From Pseudacidovorax sp. RU35E (GTDB taxonomy: Bacteria; Pseudomonadota; Gammaproteobacteria; Burkholderiales; Burkholderiaceae_C), in contig NZ_FTMY01000004.1 of the NCBI RefSeq assembly GCF_900156165.1, positions 248,001 through 312,000 on the forward strand: a DNA stretch of 64,000 bases. The letters are read 5' to 3'. The first letter of the stretch is position 1. Every line of letters begins with the position of its first letter. A program made the translations under genes and the position numbers. A model generated the notes under the pieces. The model did no database searches. It worked only from the letters and a program-made list of their open reading frames with translations, and was not told the origin of the DNA. Below, piece by piece: positions 1 to 9,234 of the stretch.

Positions 1-1673
1 CGCAGGGCCGCACCGTGGTGCCGGGCCTCATCGACTCGCATGCGCACTTCATCCGCGGCGGGCTCACCTACACGCAGGAGCTGCGCTGGGACGGCGTGCC
101 CTCGCTGGCCGATGCGCTGGTCATGCTGCGCGACCAGGCGCGGCGCACGCAGCCGCCGCACTGGGTGCAGGTGGTGGGTGGCTTCTCGCCCTACCAGTTC
201 CGCGAGAAGCGGCTGCCCACGCTGCAGGAGATCAATGCCGCCACCGGCGATGTGCCCTGCTTCGTCATGAACCTGTACGACCGCGCCTTCCTGAACCGCG
301 CGGCGCTGCGGGTGCTGGGCTTCGACCGCAACACGCCCAACCCCATCGGCAGCGTGCTGGAGAAGGACGCTGCCGGCAACCCGACCGGCCTGGTGGTCAA
401 CACCACCAGCCTGGGCGGCCTCGTGGCCCTGTTCGCGCGCGTGCCGAAGCTCTCGGACGACGACCAGGCGCTGTCGACCCAGCTCTACATGCGCGAGATG
501 AACCGCCTGGGCCTGACCAGCGTGGTCGATGCCGGCGGCGGCGGGCAGAACTACCCCGAGCACTACAGCGGCATCGCCCAGCTCGCGGCCGAGCGCAAGA
601 TGACGCTGCGCATCTCGTACAACCTGTTCGCGCAGCGCCCGGGGCAGGAGCTGGCCGACTACCAGGCCTGGTCGCAGCGCGTCGCGCCCGGCCAGGGCGA
701 CGACTGGCTGCGCATGGTGGGCGCGGGCGAATACATCCTGTGGGCCGCCACCGACCCGGCCAACTTCGGCAAGAGCGTCGCGCCCGCCCCGGCCATCATG
801 GAAAGCAAGCTCACCGAGGTGGCGACCTACCTCGTGGGCAAGGGCTGGCCGATCCGCATGCATGCCAGCTACGACAGCACGGCCACGCGCATCCTCGACG
901 TGCTGGAGAAGGTCAACCGCGACGTGCCGATGAAGAATGTGCGCTGGGCGCTGGACCACTGCGAGACGCTGTCGCCGCGCTCCATGGAGCGCGTGGCCGC
1001 CATGGGCGGACGCATCGCCATCCAGAACCGCATGTCGCTGGACGGCGAGGTCTTCGCGCAGACCTGGGGCCGCGAGGCCGCGGCCGATGCGCCCGCCATC
1101 GGCCGCATGCGCGCCATGGGCCTGCCCGTGGCCTGCGGCACCGATTCGAGCCGCGCCACCAGCTACAACCCGTGGGTCTCGCTGCACTGGCTGGTCACGG
1201 GCAAGACCATGGGCGACACGCGCCTGAATGCCGACCGCAACCTGGTCAGCCGCGACGAGGCGCTGCGTATGTGGACGTTGGAGGGCGCCGCCCTGACCGG
1301 CGACGAGGCCCGCAAAGGCAGCATCCAGCCCGGCAAGCTGGCCGACTTCGCGCTGCTGTCGGACGACTACTTCGCCGTGCCCGAAGACGACATCCGCGAC
1401 ATCACCGCCGTGCTGACGGTGGTGGGCGGCGCGGTGGTGCACGGCAGCGGCGCCTTTGCCGCGCAGGCGCCGGCCGTGGTCAAGCCCATGCCCGACTGGC
1501 TGCCGGTGAACGTGTACGGCGGCTACCAGCAGCGGCGCAAGAGCGGTATGGCGCAGGCGCCCGGTGCGGCCGGGATGCATGGCGCCGGCTGCTGCGCCGG
1601 GTCGGCGTCGGCGCCGATCATCGTGGGCGACCGGGGGAACTGGCGCATGAGCTGCGGCTGCGCGGTGGTGTAG
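1..1673 (+). CDS. Amidohydrolase family protein, YtcJ-like (5' end outside window)
   Basis: Metal-dependent hydrolase of the amidohydrolase superfamily, probably acting on an amide or related bond of a small metabolite; the substrate cannot be told. The frame is already open at base 3 and reads QGRT before VVPGLIDSHAHF, so the true start and about 50 N-terminal residues lie left of the window. The HAH metal motif, a later LDHCE segment and the GTDSSR segment near the C-terminus are the usual order in the YtcJ/amidohydrolase-3 group. The C-terminal tail is odd: it is rich in Cys and Gly (GAGCCAGS, SCGCAVV) and extends past the fold. The DenD-like gene follows after 18 bases, so the two are probably cotranscribed. 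Family confident, substrate unknown. Confidence 0.85.
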   Translation, partial: QGRTVVPGLIDSHAHFIRGGLTYTQELRWDGVPSLADALVMLRDQARRTQPPHWVQVVGGFSPYQFREKRLPTLQEINAATGDVPCFVMNLYDRAFLNRAALRVLGFDRNTPNPIGSVLEKDAAGNPTGLVVNTTSLGGLVALFARVPKLSDDDQALSTQLYMREMNRLGLTSVVDAGGGGQNYPEHYSGIAQLAAERKMTLRISYNLFAQRPGQELADYQAWSQRVAPGQGDDWLRMVGAGEYILWAATDPANFGKSVAPAPAIMESKLTEVATYLVGKGWPIRMHASYDSTATRILDVLEKVNRDVPMKNVRWALDHCETLSPRSMERVAAMGGRIAIQNRMSLDGEVFAQTWGREAAADAPAIGRMRAMGLPVACGTDSSRATSYNPWVSLHWLVTGKTMGDTRLNADRNLVSRDEALRMWTLEGAALTGDEARKGSIQPGKLADFALLSDDYFAVPEDDIRDITAVLTVVGGAVVHGSGAFAAQAPAVVKPMPDWLPVNVYGGYQQRRKSGMAQAPGAAGMHGAGCCAGSASAPIIVGDRGNWRMSCGCAVV

Positions 1674-1691
1674 ACCGGCGATAGTGGCGGC

Positions 1692-2672
1692 ATGAACATC
1701 CTCATCACCGGCGGCGCAGGCTTCCTCGGCACCCTGCTGGCGCGCAGCCTGCTGCAACGCGGCAGCCTGTGCGGCCAGCCCATCGACACGCTCACCCTGG
1801 CCGACCTGCATCCGGTCGGCGATCCCGCCCTGATGGCGGACCCGCGGGTCAAGTGCGAGGCCGGCGACCTGCTGGAGCGGCTGGACGGCCTGATGGTGGG
1901 CGACCATGACGCCGTCTTCCACCTGGCCTCGGCCGTGTCGGGCGAATGCGAGGCGGACTTCGAACTGGGCCTGCGCAGCAACCTCGAAGCCACGCGACGC
2001 CTGCTGGAGGCGCTGCGCGCCCAGCACGCCCGCACCGGCAAGGCGCCGCTGTTCTTCTTTGCCAGCTCGGTCGCCGTCTATGGCGCCGACGAGGCCGTGC
2101 CGCTGCCGCCCGTCGTGCGCGACGACACCTTGCCCACGCCGCAGTCCAGCTACGGCATCCACAAGTTCATCTGCGAACAGCTGGTGGCCGACTACACCCG
2201 CAAGGGCTACATCGACGGCCGCGCCGCGCGGCTGATGACCGTGTCGGTGCGGCCGGGCCGGCCCAACGGGGCGGCCTCGGGCTTTCTCTCGGGCATCGTG
2301 CGCGAGCCGCTGGCGGGCATCGACGCCATCTGCCCGGTGGACCCGTCCACCGCCGTCGCCCTGGCCTCGCCCGACACCACCATCGCCGGCATCCTGCGCG
2401 TGGCCGAAGCCAGCCGCGCCGAGTTCGGCGGGCGCACCGCGTTGAACCTGCCGGCCCTCAGCGTCACCGTGGCGGAGATGGTGCAGGCCCTGGAGCGCAG
2501 CGCCGGCAAGGCGGTGGCCGCCCGCGTCACCGTCAAGCCGGATGCGGCCGTCGCCCGCATCGTCGGCGGCTGGCCCTCGCGCTTCGAGAGCGAGCGTGCG
2601 CGAAGACTGGGGCTGACGGCGGATGCGAGCTTCGATGCCGTCATCGCGCAGTTCCGGTCGCTGACGCGCTGA
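1692..2672 (+). CDS. denD: NAD-dependent epimerase/dehydratase family, D-erythronate dehydrogenase-like
   Basis: Extended short-chain dehydrogenase of 326 residues. The nucleotide-binding loop GGAGFLG is at residues 7-13, catalytic Ser near 125-126 (FFASSVAVYG), and Tyr154/Lys158 in SSYGIHK. The segment VSVRPGRPNGAASGF followed by REPLAG and AICPV is typical of DenD, which oxidises D-erythronate at C2 to start its breakdown in Ralstonia and relatives. None of the usual partner genes (otnK, otnC, otnI) is adjacent, so the substrate assignment rests on sequence resemblance alone. The short spacing from the upstream amidohydrolase suggests one transcript. A generic UDP-sugar epimerase is the alternative but fits the C-terminal half less well. 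Confidence 0.7.
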   Translation: MNILITGGAGFLGTLLARSLLQRGSLCGQPIDTLTLADLHPVGDPALMADPRVKCEAGDLLERLDGLMVGDHDAVFHLASAVSGECEADFELGLRSNLEATRRLLEALRAQHARTGKAPLFFFASSVAVYGADEAVPLPPVVRDDTLPTPQSSYGIHKFICEQLVADYTRKGYIDGRAARLMTVSVRPGRPNGAASGFLSGIVREPLAGIDAICPVDPSTAVALASPDTTIAGILRVAEASRAEFGGRTALNLPALSVTVAEMVQALERSAGKAVAARVTVKPDAAVARIVGGWPSRFESERARRLGLTADASFDAVIAQFRSLTR

Positions 2673-2705
2673 GCGCCGACTGCCCATTCCGGGCACGATG
2701 GCGCC

Positions 2706-3116
2706 ATGAGCTTCACCCCCCTGCGCCTTTCGCCCGGCGCCGACCTGCGGCGCTCGCTGGAACAGCACGCCATCGACCATGCCGACGGCCCTGCCCTCTT
2801 CGTCGTCGCCGGCATCGGCAGCCTGGACGGCGCCGTGCTCCGCCTGGCCGCCGCCGAGCAGGAGACCCGCTGGACCGGGCCCTTCGAAATCCTCAGCCTC
2901 TCGGGCTCGCTCTCGCCCCAGGGCGCGCACCTGCACATGAGCGTGGCCGACGCGCAGGGGCGCGTGTGGGGCGGGCATGTGGGGTATGGGAACGCGGTGC
3001 GGACGACGGTGGAGCTGGTGGTGGCGGAGATGGAGGGGTGGCGGTTGGGGCGGGAGGTGGATGCGGGGACGGGGTACTTGGAACTGACCATCTCAGCGGA
3101 GAACGTCGTTCGATAG
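2706..3116 (+). CDS. PPC/DUF296 domain protein
   Basis: A 136-residue protein consisting almost entirely of one PPC (DUF296) domain. The family motif is visible as SGSLSPQGAHLHMSV then VWGGHVGYGN, with the probable metal-binding histidines at 75, 77 and 91. PPC domains form trimers; in plants they accompany AT-hook DNA-binding proteins, while bacterial single-domain members have no settled function. No AT-hook is present here. The gene begins 33 bases after the DenD-like gene and is the last ordinary high-GC gene before the low-GC insertion. Confidence 0.75.
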   Translation: MSFTPLRLSPGADLRRSLEQHAIDHADGPALFVVAGIGSLDGAVLRLAAAEQETRWTGPFEILSLSGSLSPQGAHLHMSVADAQGRVWGGHVGYGNAVRTTVELVVAEMEGWRLGREVDAGTGYLELTISAENVVR

Positions 3117-3126
3117 AGCTCAAGCC

Positions 3127-3146
3127 AATGACTGCTTCAGACTGGG
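3127..3146 (+). repeat. Degenerate intergenic repeat copy, left of first low-GC insertion
   Basis: AATGACTGCTTCAGACTGGG resembles copies at 33469, 33571, 36472 and 38884 (pattern AATG-R-C-Y-GCTT). It lies just left of the 731-residue gene, and an oppositely oriented partial copy (GAGCGGTCAG, 5491-5500) lies just right of it. The motif is short, so its significance rests on the recurring placement. Confidence 0.35.
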
Positions 3147-3257
3147 AGGAGTCGATAGGGCTTGTGCGCCCGAAATACCGCTGTCGCAGATATGCGACGT
3201 TGACCCAGACGCGAGGCGGGCTATCTTGTATGGCTGAACGCAGTCCTACCGCCACCT

Positions 3258-5453
3258 CTACGCTTTAGCGCGCTCGGGGTCGCTACTACTCAACTCCACT
3301 TGTCCTGTCGCCGGGTCAAAACGGAACTTGTGTGCACTGTCGCTTAGTCCTCTTTGAACTACGAGTTGCTTGTATCTCCTACGCACAAACCCCAACTTGG
3401 GACCTTCAATTAGAAGCTGGGGCATTTGATGGAGCGCCAACAGCACTAGCAATCCAGAGCCGAGATAGTAAAGGGGACGATACCCACTGCTCTGGGAAAT
3501 AAAGTCCCCGAGCCAAGCTAAGGCCACAGCGGCCAACACGTAGGTCGCGTAAAGCCCCCACGCGACCAGCTTGCCGTACTCCCGCGCATCCCGACCTGCC
3601 TTTTTAATAGCATTATTCAGCTGCCCCTGCGCAAGAAGGAGCGCGGTTTGGGCCTGCTGTCTATCCTCTTGCACCCTTGCCAACGCTTCAATTTGCCGCT
3701 CCACTTCCTGCACTGCTTTCTCACGCTCCTCGCGAACACTCGCAATGTGAATATCGTGATCAGCAGAAGCTGCAGCGAGCATTGCAGCACGTTCTTGCTC
3801 TAACGCAGCCCGCTGTTCGGCGAGCGCTCGACTTCGCTCGACGAATGCCTCGTCATAGATATCTTCAAGCACGTCCTCAAAATTGTCCGCCTGCAAGTAC
3901 CCAACGTTGCCAAAGGTTATTTCCGTCAGGTACCGTGCAGCCCTTCCATCTGTCATCATCGCGGCGTACTTTTTGCGCCGGCTCTCATCTAACCCACTCA
4001 GAAACTGAGCCATCCGTTGCACTAATTCAGTCCGCGGTGCTACGGCGTTCGCGCAGTTCGCGAGAACGCGCTTCTTCAACAACCCCGTGATGTCGTCTGA
4101 TCCACCGCACATGACGAAAAGATAGCCAGCTAGATACCGGTCTGTTACGGCGATCGGGGCATCGGGGTCGCGAGAGAAGAACGAATAGGCAACATCAACC
4201 AGTCGGGAGTTCTCGGTGAGGAAGATGTACCTCGCCTCGTGAACTTGCTTGGGAGAACTCCGCAGCCCGCCGCGAAGACGATAAGTAGCAGCGAGAGAGG
4301 CGGCGTCGCGATCACGCGAGGCGGGGTTCTCGTACCATGCAAGTCTCGCGCCGATCTGCTCCTCTTGACTTTGGGGAAGCAACGCCCAAGCAGCGCTTGT
4401 GGTCGGATTGGAAAGTACAAGGTTGACATTCAATGCTCGAAGGGCGCTCTCGACATCTGCGAGCACGGCCCGTGCAACGACCTCTGCATGTCTATCGGAT
4501 CTAATCCGACGGACAGTTGGGCCGTACCCCCAAGGCTCCTGTGAGCCGCGAAGTGCTGCTTCTAATAGAGACTTTATCTCGTCAATCGTGTGCTCGAACA
4601 CCGCCAATGTTGCACCTCTGAACGTCAGAGACTCTAGAAGTTCGACCGTGTGTTCTTCATCTTCTTTGGAATTGAGCCCTAGTGCCTTGATGCATATGGG
4701 CCCGTCCAGCACAATTCGTTGTCTGTCGAATGACGTATTCGTTTGAGGGTTCCCCACATCAAACAATACCTCAGAGATCACAGCACCGCTTGCGATCTGT
4801 ACGATCAGATTGAAGGTGGATACCTCCTCCTCAGCCATATGGAGGAAAAATGCAGCACAAAGGACGTCCAAATCTGCGGCCGTCGCCAGATCGTCCGTAG
4901 TGCCGAACTGCGGCGTGGTGCTTGAATTTAGCGTGAGGGTTCTTGGACCGCGCACGGGTTTGTTGGTCCTAAACACGGCAGCCAAAAAGTCGAGATCGGC
5001 GATCTCACGAAAAAAGCATGCTTCTAACTCTGAATCGGGGATGTCTTGGCCGACCTTCGCTAGTCGAGGCCTTGCAAAGTCAAGGAACCGATTTACCACT
5101 GCCTCGACATTACGCTCGTCGACTTTGTCTGTCGCTTCCGCTGGTCTTGAGAAGGTAAGTTGCTGCACCGATCGCTGACCTTTCGGTGCGGTCAATGTCG
5201 TCGACTTGACAATCCCAGCAGCCTTCAGTTGCGGGATCCATTGCTCAACTGCGTACGGGTTTACGCGTAGACCAAATCTCTCTCGCAGCTCCCGAGCCAA
5301 CAGAGCTGCCTGGAAAGACTCGCCATCGTGAGCAGCAGAAACTACGCCTAAGAGCGGAGCCAGAGCTGAAATGAGGTCAAGGTTGTGCCCGCTATCGCGG
5401 GCTGTTTCTGCCAAGTACGCAAATGCGACTAGCGGCGCTGACGCTCGAGACAT
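3258..5453 (-). CDS. Unknown protein with PIN-like nuclease signature, coiled coil and two membrane segments
   Basis: A 731-residue protein not recognised as a named family. Residues 1-100 look like a helical, winged-helix-type region. Residues about 245-445 carry an ordered set of acidic motifs like those of PIN nucleases: D250 in IVLDGP, E292 in TIDEIKS, D383 in RDAASLAA, then FLTENSRLVD (E414) and AVTDRYLAGYL (D438). Residues about 535-625 form a charged heptad-like coiled coil. Two hydrophobic segments (about 628-648 and 661-681) and a short basic C-terminal domain follow. This suggests a membrane-anchored effector, but the nuclease call is inference. GC content is clearly lower than in neighbours and the gene sits alone between conserved chromosomal genes, as expected for a transferred defence or stress gene. 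Confidence 0.6.
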   Translation of the reverse strand: MSRASAPLVAFAYLAETARDSGHNLDLISALAPLLGVVSAAHDGESFQAALLARELRERFGLRVNPYAVEQWIPQLKAAGIVKSTTLTAPKGQRSVQQLTFSRPAEATDKVDERNVEAVVNRFLDFARPRLAKVGQDIPDSELEACFFREIADLDFLAAVFRTNKPVRGPRTLTLNSSTTPQFGTTDDLATAADLDVLCAAFFLHMAEEEVSTFNLIVQIASGAVISEVLFDVGNPQTNTSFDRQRIVLDGPICIKALGLNSKEDEEHTVELLESLTFRGATLAVFEHTIDEIKSLLEAALRGSQEPWGYGPTVRRIRSDRHAEVVARAVLADVESALRALNVNLVLSNPTTSAAWALLPQSQEEQIGARLAWYENPASRDRDAASLAATYRLRGGLRSSPKQVHEARYIFLTENSRLVDVAYSFFSRDPDAPIAVTDRYLAGYLFVMCGGSDDITGLLKKRVLANCANAVAPRTELVQRMAQFLSGLDESRRKKYAAMMTDGRAARYLTEITFGNVGYLQADNFEDVLEDIYDEAFVERSRALAEQRAALEQERAAMLAAASADHDIHIASVREEREKAVQEVERQIEALARVQEDRQQAQTALLLAQGQLNNAIKKAGRDAREYGKLVAWGLYATYVLAAVALAWLGDFISQSSGYRPLYYLGSGLLVLLALHQMPQLLIEGPKLGFVRRRYKQLVVQRGLSDSAHKFRFDPATGQVELSSSDPERAKA

Positions 5454-5817
5454 ATTTTCCCCTCCGCCAAGAATCGTACCGGAGAAGGCTGAGCGGTCAG
5501 GCCAAACTCGATCTACGGTTCATACGTCTCCCCAAGGTTCGTGGCTCTGTGTGTCGCGTTGGCCCAATAACCTGATTGATTCCGACACCGCGATCTAGGT
5601 GCTTGCCGACGACCGACGGTACCGCTGCAAAGCAGCCGCCGAACAAATCAAGCCTTCGGGCGCGAGTGCCTCTCAGTGAAGCGCTGCATTTCCCTCGCCG
5701 TTGCGCGCGACCTGATGGCTCGGGCGACGCCGGCCAGAATGACGACGGCGCCTTCGTGGGTGACGCCGGCAACCGGCGCTGTCGGCAATGCCGACACCCG
5801 CTCGTTAAGCTCCCCCA
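5454..5817. other. Intergenic region with no recognised gene
   Basis: This 364-base gap marks the right edge of the low-GC insertion. It contains GAGCGGTCAG at 5491-5500, a reverse-oriented partial copy of the degenerate repeat. No tRNA, promoter or intact coding sequence stands out, and the open frames across it lack convincing protein-like composition. It may hold decayed mobile DNA. Confidence 0.4.
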
Positions 5818-6723
5818 ATGACCGTCTCCCTCTCCGACCTCAGTGCCTTCCTCGAAGTCGTGCGATGCGGCAGCGTGAGCCGTGCGGCCGATGTGCTGGG
5901 CATCACGCAGCCGTCGGTCTCCAAGGCGGTCCGGCGGATGGAGCAATTCGCGGGCGTGCCGCTGCTGGAGCGCGGCATCCATGGCGCGCGGCTGACGGCG
6001 GATGGCGAACTCTTCCATGAGTCGGCGCGGCGCTTCGATGCCCAGCGCTTCGACCTGGAGCGCATCGCAGGCGACCTGCGGGCGCGTCATGCGGGCCTGC
6101 TGCGCGTGGGCATCACCGGCGCTTCTAGCGAGAACCCGGCCGTGCCCGTGCTGTCCGACCTGGTGCGCCGGCGCCCCGGAATGAGGCTTCGGCTGGTCAT
6201 CGGCAAGTCCGATGCCCTCGACTCGGCGGTCGAACAGGGCGCGCTGGATCTGGCGCTGGTGCCCGCCTACGCCGGCCAGACGCTGCGCTCCCAGCGCCTC
6301 GACCTGGCTCAGGACCGTGTGCAGGTCGTGGCGCGGCAAGGCCACCCGTTATTTCAGGTGCCGTCGCTCAGCCTGCACAGCCTGGAGCTTTACGCCTGGG
6401 TGATGGCGCCCCAGCACAGTGCTGCGCGGCGCCACCTGTTCCAGGTGTTCGAGCGCGAAGGCGCGGCGCTGCCACAGGTGGCCGTGGAGGCCGACTACAC
6501 CTCCGATGCAGCCATGGGCATGGTGAGCACCACCGACCTGCTGGCCATGGCGCCGGCCGGTGTGCTGCGCAGCTGGCTGGGCCGGGTGATGCCGCTGCCG
6601 CTGCCGGCCCTGGAGATGCACCGGGTGCTGACGCTGCTGTCGCGCCCCACGGCCCACTGGTCGCCGCTGATGACGGAGTTCCGCGACCGGCTGGCCGCGC
6701 GCAGGCCGCCGGACGCGGGCTGA
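5818..6723 (+). CDS. LysR-family transcriptional regulator
   Basis: A 301-residue LysR-type regulator. The N-terminal winged helix-turn-helix (residues about 6-65: FLEVVRCGSVSRAADVLGITQPSVSKAVRRMEQ) is followed by the two-lobed effector-binding domain. It is encoded on the same strand as, and 117 bases upstream of, a sulfatase-Bug-ComA gene set, which it probably controls. LysR regulators more often face their targets, so tandem orientation is slightly unusual; the same arrangement recurs at 10121. The effector is unknown. Confidence 0.88.
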   Translation: MTVSLSDLSAFLEVVRCGSVSRAADVLGITQPSVSKAVRRMEQFAGVPLLERGIHGARLTADGELFHESARRFDAQRFDLERIAGDLRARHAGLLRVGITGASSENPAVPVLSDLVRRRPGMRLRLVIGKSDALDSAVEQGALDLALVPAYAGQTLRSQRLDLAQDRVQVVARQGHPLFQVPSLSLHSLELYAWVMAPQHSAARRHLFQVFEREGAALPQVAVEADYTSDAAMGMVSTTDLLAMAPAGVLRSWLGRVMPLPLPALEMHRVLTLLSRPTAHWSPLMTEFRDRLAARRPPDAG

Positions 6724-6840
6724 CGGCCCCCCTGCTTTCCCCAGCTATGCCCTGGCGGGCATGAAAGCGCGCCCGCCCGGGCATCCAGCAGGCGTGCGGC
6801 TGGCATTGGAATGAGCGACCACGCTTTCACGGAACGCTCA

Positions 6841-8169
6841 ATGGCCCAACCCAACATCGTCCTCATCGTCGCCGACAACCTCGGCTGGGGAGAACTCGGC
6901 TGCTACGGTGGCGGCGCGCTGCGCGGCGCCCCCACCCCGCGCATCGATCAGCTGGCGCGCGAAGGCACGCTGCTGCACAACTTCAATGTCGAAAGCGACT
7001 GCGTGCCGACCCGCTCGGCGCTCATGTCGGGCCGGCACCCGATCCGCACCGGCTGCCTGCAGTCGGTGCCGCCCGGCCTGCCGCAGGGGCTGACGCGCTG
7101 GGAGGTGACGCTGGCCCAGGTGCTGTCGCAGGCGGGCTATGCCGCGGCGCACTTCGGCAAATGGCATCTGGGGGACATCGAGGGCCGGTATCCCTCGGAC
7201 CGCGGCTTCGACGAGTGGTACGGCATTCCGCGCACCACGGACGAAAGCCAGTTCACCTCGACGGTGGGCTTCGACCCCAGCGTGGTCGACCTGCCGTACA
7301 TCATGGAAGGCCGCCGCGGCGAGCCCTCGCGCCAGGTCAAGCTCTATGACCTGGACTCGCGCCGCGGCATCGACGAAGAGCTGGTGGACCGCTCCGTGGC
7401 CTTCATGCAGCGCGAGGTGGGCCGCGGCACGCCCTTCTTTCTGTACCTGCCGCTGGTGCACCTGCACTTTCCGACGCTGCCCCACAAGGACTTCGCCGGC
7501 CGCACGGGCAACGGCGACTTCGCCGATTCGATGGTGGAGATGGACCACCGCGTGGGCCAGATCGTGGACGAAGTCGAGCGCCTGGGCATCGCGCAGGACA
7601 CGCTGTTCATCTTCTGCAGCGACAACGGCCCCGAGTTCCGCGCGCCCTACCGTGGCACGGCCGGTCCGTGGCGTGGCACGTACCACACGGCCATGGAGGG
7701 CAGCCTGCGCGTGCCCTTCATCGCCCGCTGGCCGGGCCGGGTGCCGGCCGGCCGCGTGAGCAACGAGGTCGTCCATGTCACGGATCTCTTCACCACGCTG
7801 GCCGCGGTGGGCGAAGGCGAGGTGCCGGCAGACCGCCCCATCGACGGCGTGGACCAACGGGCCTTTCTCTTTGGCGAGACGGAGAAGTCGGCGCGCGAGG
7901 GCTTCATCTTCTACATCAAGCAGGAGATGCGAGCCGTCAAGTGGCGCGACTGGAAGTTGCACTTCTATTGGGAGCCCGAGGTCAACCAGGGCCAGGGCAA
8001 GCTGGAGTCGCCGTACCTCTTCAACCTGACCCGCGACCCCAAGGAAGAGACCGACGTGCTGGTGTTCAACACCTGGGTGCTCGGGCCGGTGCTCAAGATG
8101 ATCAAGGCCTTCAACGACAGCTGCGAGCGCTCGCCCAACACGCGGCCGGGCGCGCCCGACCCGGCCTGA
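6841..8169 (+). CDS. Sulfatase (arylsulfatase-type), cytoplasmic
   Basis: A 442-residue type I sulfatase that should cleave a sulfate ester. The nucleophile motif C-V-P-T-R starts at Cys54, the residue that must be converted to formylglycine. Metal ligands are seen in VADNLGWGE (D12, N13) and SDNGPEF. There is no signal peptide, so the substrate must be taken up or made inside the cell. The chosen ATG has GGAA about six bases upstream; an in-frame ATG at 6811 would add ten residues but has no proper ribosome site. Cotranscription with the following Bug and ComA-like genes is likely. Substrate unknown. Confidence 0.85.
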   Translation: MAQPNIVLIVADNLGWGELGCYGGGALRGAPTPRIDQLAREGTLLHNFNVESDCVPTRSALMSGRHPIRTGCLQSVPPGLPQGLTRWEVTLAQVLSQAGYAAAHFGKWHLGDIEGRYPSDRGFDEWYGIPRTTDESQFTSTVGFDPSVVDLPYIMEGRRGEPSRQVKLYDLDSRRGIDEELVDRSVAFMQREVGRGTPFFLYLPLVHLHFPTLPHKDFAGRTGNGDFADSMVEMDHRVGQIVDEVERLGIAQDTLFIFCSDNGPEFRAPYRGTAGPWRGTYHTAMEGSLRVPFIARWPGRVPAGRVSNEVVHVTDLFTTLAAVGEGEVPADRPIDGVDQRAFLFGETEKSAREGFIFYIKQEMRAVKWRDWKLHFYWEPEVNQGQGKLESPYLFNLTRDPKEETDVLVFNTWVLGPVLKMIKAFNDSCERSPNTRPGAPDPA

Positions 8170-8221
8170 CGGGCCGGCGATCCACCTTCCCCCAATCTCT
8201 CCCCTCTTGGAACCCGCCCCC

Positions 8222-9205
8222 ATGAACCACGCACTTCCCCGCGCGCTGCGCGTCCTGCGCCCCCTGCTCTCGACCACCGTTCTGCTCGGCGCCGCCGTCA
8301 TGGCGCATGCACAGGGCGGAGCGTTTCCCGAGAAGTCCATCAACTGGATCGTGGGCTGGCCGGCCGGCGGCAGCGCCGACTCGGCCACCCGGCTGATCGC
8401 CCGCCGCATCGAGCAGACGCTCGGCCAGCCGGTGGTGGTCGACAACCGGGCGGGAGCGTCGGGCGCCATCGCGCTGCAGGCGGCCGTCAAGGCGCCGGCC
8501 GACGGCTACACCCTCATCACCGTGCCCGGCCCCGTGTTGATGCGGCTGCCCGTGCCGCAGGTGGGCAAGGAACTCACCGGCGTGGCCATGCTGGGCAAGG
8601 GCCCGGCCGTGCTCGTGGGGACCATGGCCAAGCCGCTGCCGCCGACGGTCAAGGACCTGATCGGCGCCGCCAAGGCCAAGCCCAACGACTTCGCCTATGC
8701 GTCGTCGGGCAACGGCACGGCGCAGCACCTGGCCGGAGAGCTGTTCAACCAGCTCGCGGGCACCGCGATCACGCATGTGCCCTACAAGGGCGGCACCCAG
8801 GCGGTGACCGACGTGGTGGGCGGGCAGGTGCCGCTCGCCGTGCTGGGCATCACCGCGGTGCTGCCGCACGTCAAGGCCGGCAAGCTGCACGCCTATGCGG
8901 TGACGACGGCCACTCGCTCGCCCAGCCTGCCCGATGTGCCGACGATGCAGGAGGCGGGCCTGCCCGGCTTCGAGGCCACGCAGTGGTTCATGGTGGCGGT
9001 ACCCAGGGGCACGCCGGCCGAGCGCATTGCCAAGCTCAACGGCGCCATCAACCAGGCACTGAAGGACCCGGAAGTCGCCAAGGGCTTCGCCACGGTGGGC
9101 ATCGCGCCCGACACGGCGAGCGGCGCGGAAGCCACTCAGTTCGTCCAGAAGGACCAGCAGCGCTGGGACGAACTCGCCAAGAAGGCCAACCTGGCCCTCG
9201 ACTGA
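8222..9205 (+). CDS. Bug-type tripartite tricarboxylate transporter substrate-binding protein
   Basis: Periplasmic receptor of the Bug family, 327 residues. The N-terminal signal peptide ends near VMAHA-QGG. Family hallmarks follow: INWIVGWPAGGSADSATR, VVVDNRAGASG, ADGYTLIT, HVPYKGG and SLPDVPTMQEAG. Such receptors bind small carboxylates or similar molecules. No tctA/tctB membrane genes are nearby, so it must borrow a transporter encoded elsewhere or serve in sensing. It lies between the sulfatase and the ComA-like gene, suggesting it captures the same sulfated or sulfonated compound. The ATG at 8222 fits better than an in-frame TTG at 8207. Confidence 0.85.
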   Translation: MNHALPRALRVLRPLLSTTVLLGAAVMAHAQGGAFPEKSINWIVGWPAGGSADSATRLIARRIEQTLGQPVVVDNRAGASGAIALQAAVKAPADGYTLITVPGPVLMRLPVPQVGKELTGVAMLGKGPAVLVGTMAKPLPPTVKDLIGAAKAKPNDFAYASSGNGTAQHLAGELFNQLAGTAITHVPYKGGTQAVTDVVGGQVPLAVLGITAVLPHVKAGKLHAYAVTTATRSPSLPDVPTMQEAGLPGFEATQWFMVAVPRGTPAERIAKLNGAINQALKDPEVAKGFATVGIAPDTASGAEATQFVQKDQQRWDELAKKANLALD

Positions 9206-9234
9206 CCGAACGATCCATCGAAGGAGACGCATCC

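Noticed and set aside
5454-5817. A degraded transposase in the gap right of the first low-GC insertion
   Set aside because: Fragments read vaguely like coding sequence but no transposase motif, terminal inverted repeat or target duplication could be identified.
6838-8490. A 550-codon open frame antisense to the first sulfatase
   Set aside because: The sulfatase frame carries the CxPxR and metal motifs; the reverse frame has none and is a composition artefact.
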